Shown here: positions 32,951 through 43,826 of the stretch, in pieces
How positions within the stretch are numbered: position 1 is the stretch's first letter
How the letters are laid out: the number at the start of each line of letters is the position of its first letter
From: Saturnia japonica
Taxonomy: Eukaryota; Arthropoda; Insecta; Lepidoptera; Saturniidae
Direction: 5' to 3'
NCBI GenBank assembly: GCA_033032175.1
Contig: JAVKPJ010000039.1
Coordinates: 55,858-119,857 of the forward strand
Length of the DNA stretch: 64,000 bases
Made by a program: the position numbers and the translations under genes
The notes under the pieces: generated by a model
What the model was told of the DNA's origin: nothing
Database searches by the model: none
The model's input: only the letters and a program-made list of their open reading frames with translations

Positions 32951-35900
32951 GGGCACCCCTGGGGACCGAGGGACTGACATAGAGCAGGGCACTTACCTGG
33001 CGGCTCAGGCGAATCTCCAACGCATGGAGCTAGCAACGCAGGAGCTAGTTATGGAAGCCGGCCGCAGGCGAGTCGCCTTTGCGCTGCTCCAGGAGCCATA
33101 TGTCGGAGGGATCGGTAGGATGAGATCATACCAGGGCGTCAGGATCTACCAGCACACCGGCACGGGGGAAGACAGCACAAAAGCGGCAATTGCCGTTTTC
33201 GAACCAACGTTGCATGTCACCCCCTGCCCAATGTACACAAGTAGCAACATTGTTGTTGTTAAGATCGGGAAGGGTGATAGCGCCTTGGTGGTGGTCTCAT
33301 TCTATTTTGAGCCCAATGAAGACCTTCATGACTACCTGGAGCAGCTGAGAGCTGTTGTCAGAGGGGTCGGAACCAGGAGAGTAGTGATGGGCGGCGACGC
33401 TAACTCGAAGAGTATTTGGTGGGGCAGTCCTACAGAGGACACGCGAGGGGCGCTCGTGGCCGGCACTCTCGAGGAACTGGGCATGCAGGTGCTGAACGAC
33501 GGCGACACCCCTACGTTCGACACAGTTCGGGGGGGTAGAACGTTGACAAGCTTTGTGGACGTGACTGCCTGCGCAGCGGAGATACTCGACTTGGTGGACG
33601 GATGGACCGTTGACAAGGGCGTGACGAGTTCGGACCACAACACAATCTTCTTCCGAATTCTTTTAAAGACAGATAGGGGCCTCAATATACATAGAACTAC
33701 AAGAACCTACAACAGCAGAAAAGCAAACTGGCACCACTTTCATGAGAAAGTGGACAGTTTGTTAGGCGCCAAAAATTTTGATAGTCTTGTAATAGATAAA
33801 ATTGGGGACCCTAGCCTGTTGGAAGAAAAAGTCGAGGAGTTTATTGGTATAATAATACAAGCTTGTGATAAATCTATACCTAAATTAAAAAATATCAAGA
33901 AACCGAACTTTCCTTGGTGGTCCAACGAACTCGCCACGATGAAGAAGGAGGTCGTCCGGTTGAAGAGGAGGCTCCGCTGTGCAGCGCCGGCCCGCAGACA
34001 GAACGCCGTCGAGAGGTACCTCGAGAAGAAAGAGGAATATGGAAAGGAAGCCAAGAAAGCCCAGATAGCCAGTTGGAAGGCCTTCTGCGGAAAGCAGGAC
34101 AAAGAAGGCCTCTGGGAGGGAATTTATAGAGTGATCGGCAGGACAAAGAGAAGGGGCGAAGATGCATTGCTCATGCGGGGGAGCATGGTGCTGGACCCGA
34201 GGGAGTCCGCAGAGTATCTGGCGGAAGTGTTTTACCCGGAGGATGACCCGAAGACCGACGAACCTATCCACTCAAAAATCAGAGCGCAGGCCGAGGGCCT
34301 AAATGTTCAGGGCCATCATAACGATGAACCGCCATTTACGCACGTTGAACTTAGAGCCGCAGTGGATAGGTTCAATCCTAAGAAGGCGCCTGGGTCAGAT
34401 GGACTCACGGCGGATATTTGTGCACGCGCCATAAACTGCGCTCCGGAGGCTTGCCTATCACTGGTCAACAAGTGCCTAGAGTTGGGGTACTTTCCCGTGG
34501 CTTGGAAGCAGGCTACAGTTGTAGTCCTGAGGAAGCCCGGGAAGGAAGACCACTCAAGTCCAAAGTCTTACAGGCCAATAGGACTGTTGCCAGTGATGGG
34601 CAAAATCCTCGAACGAATGGTAATCGAGAGAGCTAAGTGGCACATCCTCCCCACGCTGTCCAACCGTCAGTACGGATTCATGCCCCAAAAAAGCACCGAG
34701 GACGCCCTCTATGATCTGATGACACACATCCGCGTCAAACTTGACGAAAAGCGGATCGTCGTACTTGTATCCTTAGACATAGAGGGCGCTTTCGACAATG
34801 CTTGGTGGCCGCAGATAAGGGTCCGGCTGATGGAGGTGGGCTGCTCTGTGGGTATACAGAACATCCTGGGCAGTTACCTCAGGGACAGGGTAGTCCACCT
34901 GGGATATGCGGGGGAGAATGTCACAAGAAAAACCACTAAAGGCTGCGTGCAGGGCTCGATCGGGGGTCCTATATTGTGGGACCTTTTACTGGATCCGCTA
35001 TTGTGGGGACTGGAAGAACGGGGAGTCCACGTGCAGGCGTACGCGGACGACGTTGTCCTCATTTTCGACGGGGATTGCGCGACAGAAATAGAACGGCAGG
35101 CCAACCCAGTGTTGGAATACGTGCGGGAGTGGGGTGTCTGCAACAAGTTAAGGTTTGCTCCTCAGAAAACCAGCTCCCTAGTTATCACTAGGAAGCTAAA
35201 ATACGACACCCCACGCCTCACAATGGGTGGCGCAGATGTCGTGGTGTCGCCTCGGATGAAGATCCTAGGATTGACCATTGACAGCAGTCTAACTTTTAGC
35301 GAGCACGTGGGCGGCGTCTGCAGCAGGGCATTGGCGTTGTACAGACAGCTGTCCCGTGCTGCCAAGGTCTCCTGGGGACTTCATCCCGAGGTGATTAGAA
35401 CCATCTATACGGCGGTTGTGGAGCCGACAATCATGTACGCGGCGAGTGCCTGGGCGCCAGTGTGCAGCAGGATTGGAGTGCAAAAGCGCTTAAACGTCGT
35501 TCAACGTGGCTTCGCGCAGAAGCTCTGCAAGGCCTACCGGACCGCTTCTCTGAACTCGGTTTTGGTGCTGGCGGGGCTGCTCCCCCTTGATCTGCGTATA
35601 CGGGAGGCAGCTTTATTGTACGAGGTCAAGAGAGGGAGGCGCCTGCCGGCGCTTGGAGACAGAGAGGTAGAAAGGATGGCAGCTTTTACATGCACTCCAC
35701 ATCCGGCACGACATGTGGACCTCGAGCTCAAGGGCCTGGTGGACCAGGATCAGGTCAACTGCAGTAGCGAGCACGATCTACGCATTTTCACCGACGGCAG
35801 CAAGATTGAGGACCAGGTGGGGGCATCATTGTCCGTTTGGTGCAATGATGCGGAGACACACCGTAGGAAACTCAAGCTGTCGTCGTACTGCACAGTCTTC

Positions 35901-36638
35901 CAGGCCGAGCTCCTGGCCATATGTGAAGCCACGGGGGAAATCCTGCGCAGCACTGGCCGTAGCAATGGCATCTATAGCGATTCGTTGTCGGCCCTACGGG
36001 CAATCGCAAACTGGCGCACTGTTCACCCTCTAGCGGTGAGGGCGAGAGGGAACATTATTGAGTGCCAAAGCAGCGGAAAACAGGTACACCTGTATTGGGT
36101 CAAGGCCCATGTTGGCATCGGAGGAAACGAGCGTGCGGACCAATTGGCCAAGGAGGCGGCCCTAACGATAAAAACCAAGCCACATTACGACAAGTGCCCA
36201 TTGTCGTATGTGAGGAGAATAATCCGTATGGGCACCATTGAGACCTGGGGAGAAAGGTACTCAATGGGAGGGACCGCCTCCGTCACCAAGTTTTTCTTCC
36301 CTGATGTAGCCTCCGCTTTCAAGATCGTGAAAAAGATCGGAGTGGACCAACTCCACACACAGCTCTTCACAGGACACGGGGGCTTTGCGCAGTACCTGGC
36401 ACGGTTTAAGTGTAGGGACAGCCCCTTGTGCGCCTGCGAGACAAATAGTGAAGAGACTGTCTACCACATCCTATTTGACTGTGATATTCATGCTAGGGAC
36501 AGATTTGACTTGGAGAGGGAACTGAACATTGGAATAACGCCTGACAATATTGCCCATTTAATGAACAATACAAATCGTGAGATTTTCTTAAAATTCTGTG
36601 TTAAAATAGTCAAGGTAGTCATAACTAGAAATAAATAA
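32949..36638 (+). CDS. ORF2 endonuclease-RT-RNase H polyprotein, intact (TB)
   Basis: An unbroken LINE replicase, 1204 residues from the ATG at 33024; the frame is open back to the ORF1 stop and the endonuclease motif AAQANLQR starts before that ATG, so translation probably begins upstream by frameshift or reinitiation. From the ATG: endonuclease 1-215 (QEPYVG 23, GGDANSK 123, SDHN 203), RT about 440-720 (KAPGSDG 454, LDIEGAFDNAWW 584, CVQGSIGGP 641, catalytic YADD 673-676), RNase H about 920-1040 (FTDGSK, FQAELLA, YSDSLSAL, HVGIGGNERADQLA), and a C-terminal finger (CAC...H...C) after HGGFAQYL. All catalytic motifs I know are present. Confidence 0.9.
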   Translation, partial: KGTPGDRGTDIEQGTYLAAQANLQRMELATQELVMEAGRRRVAFALLQEPYVGGIGRMRSYQGVRIYQHTGTGEDSTKAAIAVFEPTLHVTPCPMYTSSNIVVVKIGKGDSALVVVSFYFEPNEDLHDYLEQLRAVVRGVGTRRVVMGGDANSKSIWWGSPTEDTRGALVAGTLEELGMQVLNDGDTPTFDTVRGGRTLTSFVDVTACAAEILDLVDGWTVDKGVTSSDHNTIFFRILLKTDRGLNIHRTTRTYNSRKANWHHFHEKVDSLLGAKNFDSLVIDKIGDPSLLEEKVEEFIGIIIQACDKSIPKLKNIKKPNFPWWSNELATMKKEVVRLKRRLRCAAPARRQNAVERYLEKKEEYGKEAKKAQIASWKAFCGKQDKEGLWEGIYRVIGRTKRRGEDALLMRGSMVLDPRESAEYLAEVFYPEDDPKTDEPIHSKIRAQAEGLNVQGHHNDEPPFTHVELRAAVDRFNPKKAPGSDGLTADICARAINCAPEACLSLVNKCLELGYFPVAWKQATVVVLRKPGKEDHSSPKSYRPIGLLPVMGKILERMVIERAKWHILPTLSNRQYGFMPQKSTEDALYDLMTHIRVKLDEKRIVVLVSLDIEGAFDNAWWPQIRVRLMEVGCSVGIQNILGSYLRDRVVHLGYAGENVTRKTTKGCVQGSIGGPILWDLLLDPLLWGLEERGVHVQAYADDVVLIFDGDCATEIERQANPVLEYVREWGVCNKLRFAPQKTSSLVITRKLKYDTPRLTMGGADVVVSPRMKILGLTIDSSLTFSEHVGGVCSRALALYRQLSRAAKVSWGLHPEVIRTIYTAVVEPTIMYAASAWAPVCSRIGVQKRLNVVQRGFAQKLCKAYRTASLNSVLVLAGLLPLDLRIREAALLYEVKRGRRLPALGDREVERMAAFTCTPHPARHVDLELKGLVDQDQVNCSSEHDLRIFTDGSKIEDQVGASLSVWCNDAETHRRKLKLSSYCTVFQAELLAICEATGEILRSTGRSNGIYSDSLSALRAIANWRTVHPLAVRARGNIIECQSSGKQVHLYWVKAHVGIGGNERADQLAKEAALTIKTKPHYDKCPLSYVRRIIRMGTIETWGERYSMGGTASVTKFFFPDVASAFKIVKKIGVDQLHTQLFTGHGGFAQYLARFKCRDSPLCACETNSEETVYHILFDCDIHARDRFDLERELNIGITPDNIAHLMNNTNREIFLKFCVKIVKVVITRNK

Positions 36639-36873
36639 TTAATATGTTGTTAATTTTTCCTGTGATTGTTTGTCTTTGTCTCTTGTCATCTGTTTTCGGA
36701 CTGAACGCTCCAAACTTAAAATCTGCCTGTCATTTGGTAAATCTCTGCCTTTGGTAACAAGCTGTCTGCATTATATTGTAGAGTTACTTTGAATTAGAAC
36801 CTTTTACACTGTATATTGGTGAACTCCACCCCTGATATTATAAGTCCACTGTTAATTTTTAACCTAGAATTAG
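36639..36873 (+). other. 3'UTR of TB, without polyA tail
   Basis: 235 bases ending TTTTTAACCTAGAATTAG and then directly joined to TC2 5'UTR at an A6 shared by both (36874-36879). Confidence 0.65.
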
Positions 36874-37986
36874 AAAAAATATATAAATAGATAATAATAA
36901 TAAATAGTAGCTTAAAAAGCAGTTTATTATTGTAAATATATTCACATTAAATTAAATAAGACAAAGTTATAATATAAAAATAATATAATAATAATAAAAA
37001 CATTGCGACCCCCGATTGGGATGTGCGGCGGCCTGTGGTGGTGTAAAGATTGTAACGGTTAATAACAAACGGTTGATACAAGAACAATTAACCATTTAGT
37101 GTTGGGTCAGTTTAACCACGAACTTTACATTAACCAGAACGACATCAAGGGGCGGTTACCTTTCGCAGTGTGGGAGGAGCCACATTGGAGGCGGAGCTTG
37201 GGCTCGGACATAGCCCCGCCCAAGGCCACACCCCCACCTACCCCCCCCCCCCCCCCCCTCCCCCTCCCAATCCCACCCCTCCCCCCCAGCACTTTCGTGG
37301 GGAACACATTTACCTCCCCCCCCTCGACGCGGGGGAATTTCCCCGCAGCCAATAACTCGGCCATCTTTCATCGCAGAGACCCCAGAGTGGTGTCTAATGA
37401 AAGAGGGCCTTGAGTAGCACAAATTGGCTCAAACAGCACAGAAGTGGAAAAGTGGAGCAGCCGGGAGAGAGGGTCAATAGATGTACGTGGACGACTCGCC
37501 ATAGCCAAGTATATTAAGTGGGACTTAATTTTAAGTATTATTTTTAAGTTTTATTTTAAATTTTAAAAATTTATAAGAGTTACCAGCTCAAATTTTAAAC
37601 ACATGCTTCGACACATTTAAAGAGTAACTACCAATAGATAATAGGTAACCACATTTTATTTCTTGACATCTCTCGAGGGTGTTAGGTCTTTATTAATTCT
37701 TTACTTTTTACTATACATTAAAAATTACTTTCTGTTTCCTTTTCAACTAACACTAACATAGGCTAAGTGACTATTTACTAACAATACTAACACATAGTTT
37801 TAAAGTAGGGAACCCTCGAGGGATTATTAGCTTAGACATATTTGACATTATATTTTAACAAATCAAATTTTGACAATTATTTTTAGACTTGTTTTTATCT
37901 TGTTATTAATTTATTAAATTTATTAGACATTTTACTTTTTGACATAAATATATATATACAGGTAATACTATACAATCACTTCAGCT
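36874..37986 (+). promoter_or_regulatory. Partial 5'UTR of TC2
   Basis: Near-identical to TC1 29948-31052 with small indels: a longer C-run at 37241-37258 and a 7-base insertion near 37798. It contains the inverted repeat GCGGGGGAATTTCCCCGC (about 37331-37348) and TTGACA motifs near the end. A 104-residue Pro-rich frame in both copies starts only at GTG/TTG and I do not call it. Confidence 0.65.
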
Positions 37987-40122
37987 ATGGAAAAACAAAT
38001 CAAAAGTGATAGTGAGATTAACAAACGGGCTCCAGCTAAAACGCTAAAAATAATAAAAAGTGGAGAGGCTGAAGATACACTACGTAGGAGTGTTCTAATA
38101 AAAGGGTCTAAGGAGCAAATGCGGAAAATTACAGTGGCGAAACAGCCACTCGGTAATCAATCAAAAACTAATAAAAGCCCTCAATCTGGAGTCCCGTCAA
38201 ATGAAACAATACAGCTGACGATAACACCAACAGGTACAACACCACCGGCACTTTCAGTGCCTGATACCATGGAACAAGATATGGGGGCGTGCTCAGAAGG
38301 CGGCATGGGTGATTTGTCCTCTGACGCTGAGACGGCAGCTAGACCTAGGGTCAGCATGCTGCCGTCTTACAGGAAGAGGGCCGGGATGGCTATGGACATG
38401 GCCAGCATCAGGGCCAATGATTTCTTTCAGTCCGGGAAAGCTGCCCTGGAGCAGTCGGGGAATTTAAAGAAGGAGATCAAGGTGGAGGTCTTCGAGTGTC
38501 TCGAGGGCCTTTACCTCACGGCCTTGGAGCTTCTCGACTCCCGGGCCCGCCACAAGCTCCAGGAGGAGAGGGCGCGCTCCGAGGGAGCTAGACAGCTCGC
38601 AAACTCAGAGCGTGCCCATTCAAAAGAACTAGCTGCCTTGGCGTCTGGCCACGAGCGCGCAATAAGCAGATTAACTTCTCAAATAGAGAAACTGGTCAGA
38701 GAAACCGAATCGCTGCGCTCGTGGCTGGATTATGAGGTAGCGGAACCGTTGAAGGCCGTGGGTGGGATACGCGAGGCGGTCGAAGACCTCCGCCGGCGCC
38801 CATCTCCAAAGTTCCCCGAAAACATCAAATTAGAAAAAGGGGAACTGGACCAAATTGTAGGGGGGAACCTTAGACTGCAGGGATCTGTAACCAGGGTGGA
38901 GGAAGAAATCATGAGGCTGCCACAGAAGGTGGCTGCTGGAATAGTCATTCCGCCCATGCCGCAGCAACCACAGAACAGTGAGGATGCCGAGATCGGGGCC
39001 CAGCTCTTAAACATACATAGCCAAGTAGAAAAATTGCAAAAAGCAATAGAGACAAATAGAGAGGAACCAACACAAAAAATTGTGACCACAGACCTCAGAC
39101 AAATTGTAGCACCTGTTGCAGCTAAAATAGATACGGTGCTCCACGAAATCAGGGAAATGGGAGCAGGAGTCGTGGGAGCACCGTCGCAACGGCTGCACAT
39201 GGAGAACTTTCCATCGTTGGCGGAGGAGCTGGGTTCCGGGGGTAAAGCACGGCCCCCAGTCGTTGCCGGACACGAGGACGGGCTTACCCACCAACAGTTG
39301 CGTGTTCAGAGACGTGAGGAGACCTACGCTCACGTCTCGGCCCTGCCGAAAAGGCCTCCACCGGCGGCGACGCTGGTGGTGTCGTCCAAAGACCCACGGG
39401 CGACTAGCGACACGGTCCTTAGGACCATCCAGCGCGTCGCCGATACCACAAGGACTGGGGTGAGGGTCGACGCAGTGAGGAGGGCAAGGAACCAGAAGGT
39501 GGTTCTACGCTGTCACGGGGAGGGTGACGCCAAAGCCTTGGCAGGACAGCTTAGAACCGCCTCCGCCGACCTCACTGTCGAGACACCAAAAAACAGAAAT
39601 CCCCTGGTGGAGGTGCGAGGAGTCCTCTCCGAGTATAAGGATAATGAAATCCTGGAGGGACTCAGGGCCCAGAATAAGTCGGTATTTGATGGGCTCACCA
39701 AGCCTGAGCAAACCATGGTGGTGAGATACCGCAAGAAGGCACGCAGCGCGTTGGAGTGCCATCCGGTGATAGAGGTCGGGCCAAAGTTGTGGCAGCGATT
39801 TATGGACGCAGGTAGAGTCCATGTGGGCCTCTTGTATCGCCCAGTCCTGGATCAGTCCCCCCTTTCGCGGTGCTCGATGTGCCTCGGGTACGGGCACGGT
39901 CGGAGGACGTGCCCGGAGAAAGAGGAGGCGTGTGCATATTGCACTAGTAAGCATCGGAGGGGGGAGTGCGAGAGACGGGCTAACAAGGAGGCCCCTATCT
40001 GCGTCAACTGCCACAGGGCACACCGACCTAAGGCAGAGTTAAACCACAGTGCACTGGACAGAGAGTGTCCAGAGATGCAGAAGTGGGACTCCATTGCCAG
40101 ATCCCGGGTGGCATACTGTTAA
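37987..40122 (+). CDS. ORF1 Gag-like protein with coiled coil (TC2)
   Basis: A 711-residue Gag-like protein, longer than in TA or TB (479-502). From the ATG at 37987: a Lys/Ser/Thr-rich head, a conserved helical segment near residues 150-180 (SGNLKKEIK), a predicted coiled coil about 185-250, a further long helical and Gln-rich region to about 400, the central domain (ATLVVSSKDPRATSD onward, about 460-620), and three zinc knuckles (CSMCLGYGHGRRTC, CAYCTSKHRRGEC, CVNC...H...C). It ends ARSRVAYC with stop in the CTGTTAAGGGC junction. Confidence 0.88.
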   Translation: MEKQIKSDSEINKRAPAKTLKIIKSGEAEDTLRRSVLIKGSKEQMRKITVAKQPLGNQSKTNKSPQSGVPSNETIQLTITPTGTTPPALSVPDTMEQDMGACSEGGMGDLSSDAETAARPRVSMLPSYRKRAGMAMDMASIRANDFFQSGKAALEQSGNLKKEIKVEVFECLEGLYLTALELLDSRARHKLQEERARSEGARQLANSERAHSKELAALASGHERAISRLTSQIEKLVRETESLRSWLDYEVAEPLKAVGGIREAVEDLRRRPSPKFPENIKLEKGELDQIVGGNLRLQGSVTRVEEEIMRLPQKVAAGIVIPPMPQQPQNSEDAEIGAQLLNIHSQVEKLQKAIETNREEPTQKIVTTDLRQIVAPVAAKIDTVLHEIREMGAGVVGAPSQRLHMENFPSLAEELGSGGKARPPVVAGHEDGLTHQQLRVQRREETYAHVSALPKRPPPAATLVVSSKDPRATSDTVLRTIQRVADTTRTGVRVDAVRRARNQKVVLRCHGEGDAKALAGQLRTASADLTVETPKNRNPLVEVRGVLSEYKDNEILEGLRAQNKSVFDGLTKPEQTMVVRYRKKARSALECHPVIEVGPKLWQRFMDAGRVHVGLLYRPVLDQSPLSRCSMCLGYGHGRRTCPEKEEACAYCTSKHRRGECERRANKEAPICVNCHRAHRPKAELNHSALDRECPEMQKWDSIARSRVAYC

Positions 40123-43100
40123 GGGCACCTCACCGAATAATATTTCGGATGCTACTGAGCGGGTTATGGAGTCGCCCCGGATAGCGGTAGTGCAGGCCAA
40201 TCTGCAGAGGTCGAAATTGGCCCTGGCAGAGCTACAGTGCTGGGCCTCTCGTGGGGAGGCTGCTATCGCCCTGGTCCAAGAGCCTTATACAGGCACGACC
40301 GGGCGATTGAAGCAGATCCCGAACACGAGAGTGATCCAGAACACGGGCGGAGCCGGGCCCGTGAAGGCAGCAGTTGTCGTGTTTGGGGATAAGGTTAAGG
40401 TAACCGTCAATCCCCAACTTATAGACGACAACATTGCTGCCGTGACCCTGCAAGCGGGCAACCTATCGCTAGGGGTGATCTCCGTCTACTTCGAGCCTAA
40501 CGAGCCTATAGAGCCGTACATTGGAAAACTCGAGGGAGTCTGTGCCCAATTGGGGGTACAGAACCTGGTAGTCGGCGGCGACGTCAATGCCAAAAGCGTA
40601 TGGTGGGGGTGTCGTACCTTCGACCATCGGGGTGAGGCCTACTGCTCTTTTCTAGACGCGGCGGGGCTGGAGATCCTTAATGTGGGCGAAAAACCTACCT
40701 TTCAGGTCGTCAGGGGGGGCAGCTTGTGTACAAGCATTGTGGACGTTACAGTCTGCAGCCCCACCCTTCTTGGCAGGATCGATGATTGGAAAGTTGACGA
40801 GAACTTAATAACTTCTGACCACAATGCTATCACCTTCACGATCCGGGTGGATGGGAAGCTTCAATGCTTTAAACCGTCCACTACCCGATCTATAATACCA
40901 AGAAGGTGATATGGTCGGAGTTCTCGTCAACTCTACAGGAGAGACTGTCCGAGAAGGGCCTGACGTCAGGAAGGGTAGAGTGTGTAGCCGACATTGGGGA
41001 TCTGGAGTCAGCCGTGTCCGAATACCTCTCCTGCATCAAGGACACCTGTGAACAGGTGATCCCGAAGGTAGGAGGGGTGAAAAGGGTGGCTCGCCCCCCC
41101 TGGTGGACGGGGACTTGGATGCCCTCAAACGGGAGGTTGCGCGGAGGAAGAGGAGGATCCGTTGCGCCGCCCCACGCAGGAGGCCTTACGTTGTTGCCGA
41201 CTATCTTGATGCCCTTGAGGACTTCAAGAGAGAGGTAGCGAGCGCTCAAACCAGGAGTTGGAAGGAGTTCTGTTCGACGCAAGAGCACGAGAGCATGTGG
41301 GACGGCGTCTACAGAGTCTTGCGGAGGACTGAGCGGAGGCGAGAGGAGGTCCTTTTGGCGGGCCCCAGCGGAGCCATTTTATACCCGCAGGGGTCGGCCG
41401 ACCTACTCGCCAGTACGCTGTTCCCAGCAGATGATGTGGGCGCTGATACCGAAGCTCAGAGGGCAATTAGGACAGCGACTGAGGGGCGCCTCCCCGGCTG
41501 GCCACGGGGACTGTCGGCTGCGGACCCACCCTTTACCCAGGAGGAGATAGAGCGGGTGTGTAAAGAGATTCACCCGCGAAAAGCTCCTGGGGGGGATGGT
41601 TTCACAGCTGACATATGCACACATGCGGTTTTGGGGGGGGGAGAATGGCGCTTTTTCAGGCACTGGTTAATAAGTGCCTGGAATTGGGCCATTTTCCCCA
41701 TCCCTGGAAGATCGCAACTGTGTGCATTCTCCGGAAGCCAGCTAGGGAGGATTACACATCGCCGAAATCCTACCGTCCTATTGGCCTCTTGCCGGTGTTG
41801 GGCAAGATTCTGGAAAAGCTCTTGGTTCGACGTTTACGCTGGCACTTGCTACCGAAACTCAGCGTGCGGCAATATGGGTTCATGCCACAACGCAGCACGG
41901 AAGATGCTCTCTATGATCTGGTGGCGTACGTACGATCAAAGGTAGAGGCGAAGGAGATCGTCGTCGTGGTGTCACTGGACATAGAGGGCGCGTTCGATAA
42001 CGCGTGGTGGCCTGCGCTGAAGTCCCAGCTCGTGGCCAAAAGGTGCCCTGAAAATTTGTACGATATGGTTCTGTCATATCTTGAGGGTCGACGTATTGAG
42101 CTAAGTTATGCCGGTTGTCAGGTGAGTCGAGAGTCTTCAAGGGGTTGTGTCCAGGGATCTATCGCTGGGCCAACCTTTTGGAACCTTATACTCGATTCCC
42201 TGTTGGTGGAGCTCGAGGTCGCGGGAGTGTACTGCCAGGCTTTTGCTGACGACGTCGTCCTGGTTTTCTCCGGGAGTAAGGTCGGGCCCATGCAGGAGAT
42301 CGGGTGCCGGACCCTGCAGACCGTGATGGACTGGGGCGTCAAAAATAAGTTATCCTTCGCTCCGCACAAAACAAAGGCGATGTTGCTAACAAGGAAACTT
42401 AAGTTTGACGCTCCAGCCCTGTTCATGGGAGGTGTCCGGATACCGCTGGAGAAGGAGTTCCGCCTGCTGGGTCTGATCTTGGACAATAAGCTCACCTTTG
42501 AGGCACACGCCGCTGCTGCCTGTAAGAAGGCCGCTGACATTTATAAGCAGCTGGCGTGTGCAGCTCGGGTGAGCTGGGGCCTGAACCCGGAGATTGTCAG
42601 GACGATATACAAGGCTGTCATCGAACCTATAGTGTTGTATGCCGCAAATGTGTGGGGCCCCTCTGCAGAGAAGATCTCAATTAGGAACAGGCTTAACTCT
42701 CTGCAGAGGGGTTTCGCAATAAAAATTTGTAGGTCTTATAGAACGGTTTCGTTGGCAGCAGCATTGGTCTTGGCAGACTTGCTCCCGCTGGATCTCCGCG
42801 CCCAAGAGGTATATAGACTGTATCGTGCAAAGCGGAAAATTGGGCTGGACGAGATTGTGGTTGGCCGTGTGTTGGAGCGGCCAGTAAAATTCGCCAACTA
42901 TCCGCATCCAGTGCATTGTGTTGGCGAAGCGTACGAGAGCTTGGAAGTCCCTCCTGAGTCCGGCGGCTCCGGGATCTTCACCGACGGTAGTAAGATCGAC
43001 GGTGGAGTGGAGCTGCTGTGACTTGGTTTAAAGAGGGACGTGAAACCAAGTTCTCCACGTTTCGTCTAGAGCCCTTCTGCTCTGTCTTTCAGGCCGAGTT

Positions 43101-43826
43101 GTATGCGTTGCATAGGGCGGTACAGATGGTGCATAAAGCTGGTGACGGGGAGGTTAGTATTTACAGTGACTCTAAGTCATCACTGGAGATGCTGGCCAAT
43201 CCAGTCCCGCCTCACCGTCTGGCTCTCGCAACGCAGAAGACAATTCGTGCTATTAGAGCGGAGGGGCGAGAGGTGCACTTACACTGGGTGCGTGCTCACG
43301 TTGGCACGGCCGGCAACGAACGTGCCGACGTGTTGGCGAAAAAGGCCGCCCACAAGAAGACCGTGGCTGATTACGATCGGTTTCCGGTGTCATATGCAAA
43401 GAAAATCATACGGGAGGAGACTGTCCTTAAGTGGCAGGCGCGCTACGAGTCCTCAGACACGGGTGGGGTGACGCGGGCCTTCTTCCCCAATGTGGCAGAC
43501 GCCCATCGGGTGTTGAGGAAGGTCGACTTGTTACCCGCCCATGTCCAAGCCTTCACAGGCCATGGGGGATTTGCGGCGTACCTGTACCGCTTCAAGATCA
43601 AGGACAGTCCCACGTGTGAATGCGACCGGAAATTGCCGAGACAATTCTACATCTCATCATGGATTGTCCACGCTTCGGCTCGTCCAGGTTCGATCTCGAG
43701 TCCAGGCTCGGCCACAAGGTGGAGTTAAAAACCCTAGAAATGTTGGTACTGGAAGAAGAATCAAGACCTCACCTCATGCAATTCCTAGAGAAAGTCGTGA
43801 GAGTGGCGTCAAAACGTAATAAATAG
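40120..43826 (+). pseudogene. ORF2 endonuclease-RT-RNase H with about five frame breaks (TC2)
   Basis: The ORF2 frame overlaps ORF1 in +1 and has an ATG at 40168 just before VVQANLQRSK. Endonuclease motifs: QEPYTG, GGDVNAK, SDHN. RT: KAPGGDG, YRPIGLLPV, LDIEGAFDNAWW, CVQGSIAGP, catalytic FADD (near 42245). RNase H: FTDGSK, FQAELYAL, YSDSKSSL, HVGTAGNERADVLA. A CX1C finger follows HGGFAAYL. Breaks fall near 40905, in the C7 run near 41093, in the G9 run near 41632, near 43015 (inside RNase H) and near 43630. Two lie in homopolymers; the others suggest real decay. Confidence 0.82.

Larger units (their letters stand above)
31072..36873 (+). mobile_element. TB: group I LINE with both ORFs intact
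   Basis: It has a 370-base 5'UTR homologous to that of TA, ORF1, an unbroken ORF2 and a 235-base 3'UTR. It has no polyA tail longer than six A and no telomere repeats on either side: it is flanked by two near-identical stretches of TC-type 5'UTR. The intact ORFs make it the best candidate in the window for a recently active element. Confidence 0.8.

Noticed and set aside
29948..37986. The two TC 5'UTR stretches as target-site duplications of TB
   Set aside because: They are 1.1 kb long, far beyond any LINE target-site duplication, and the first continues 1.1 kb further upstream.
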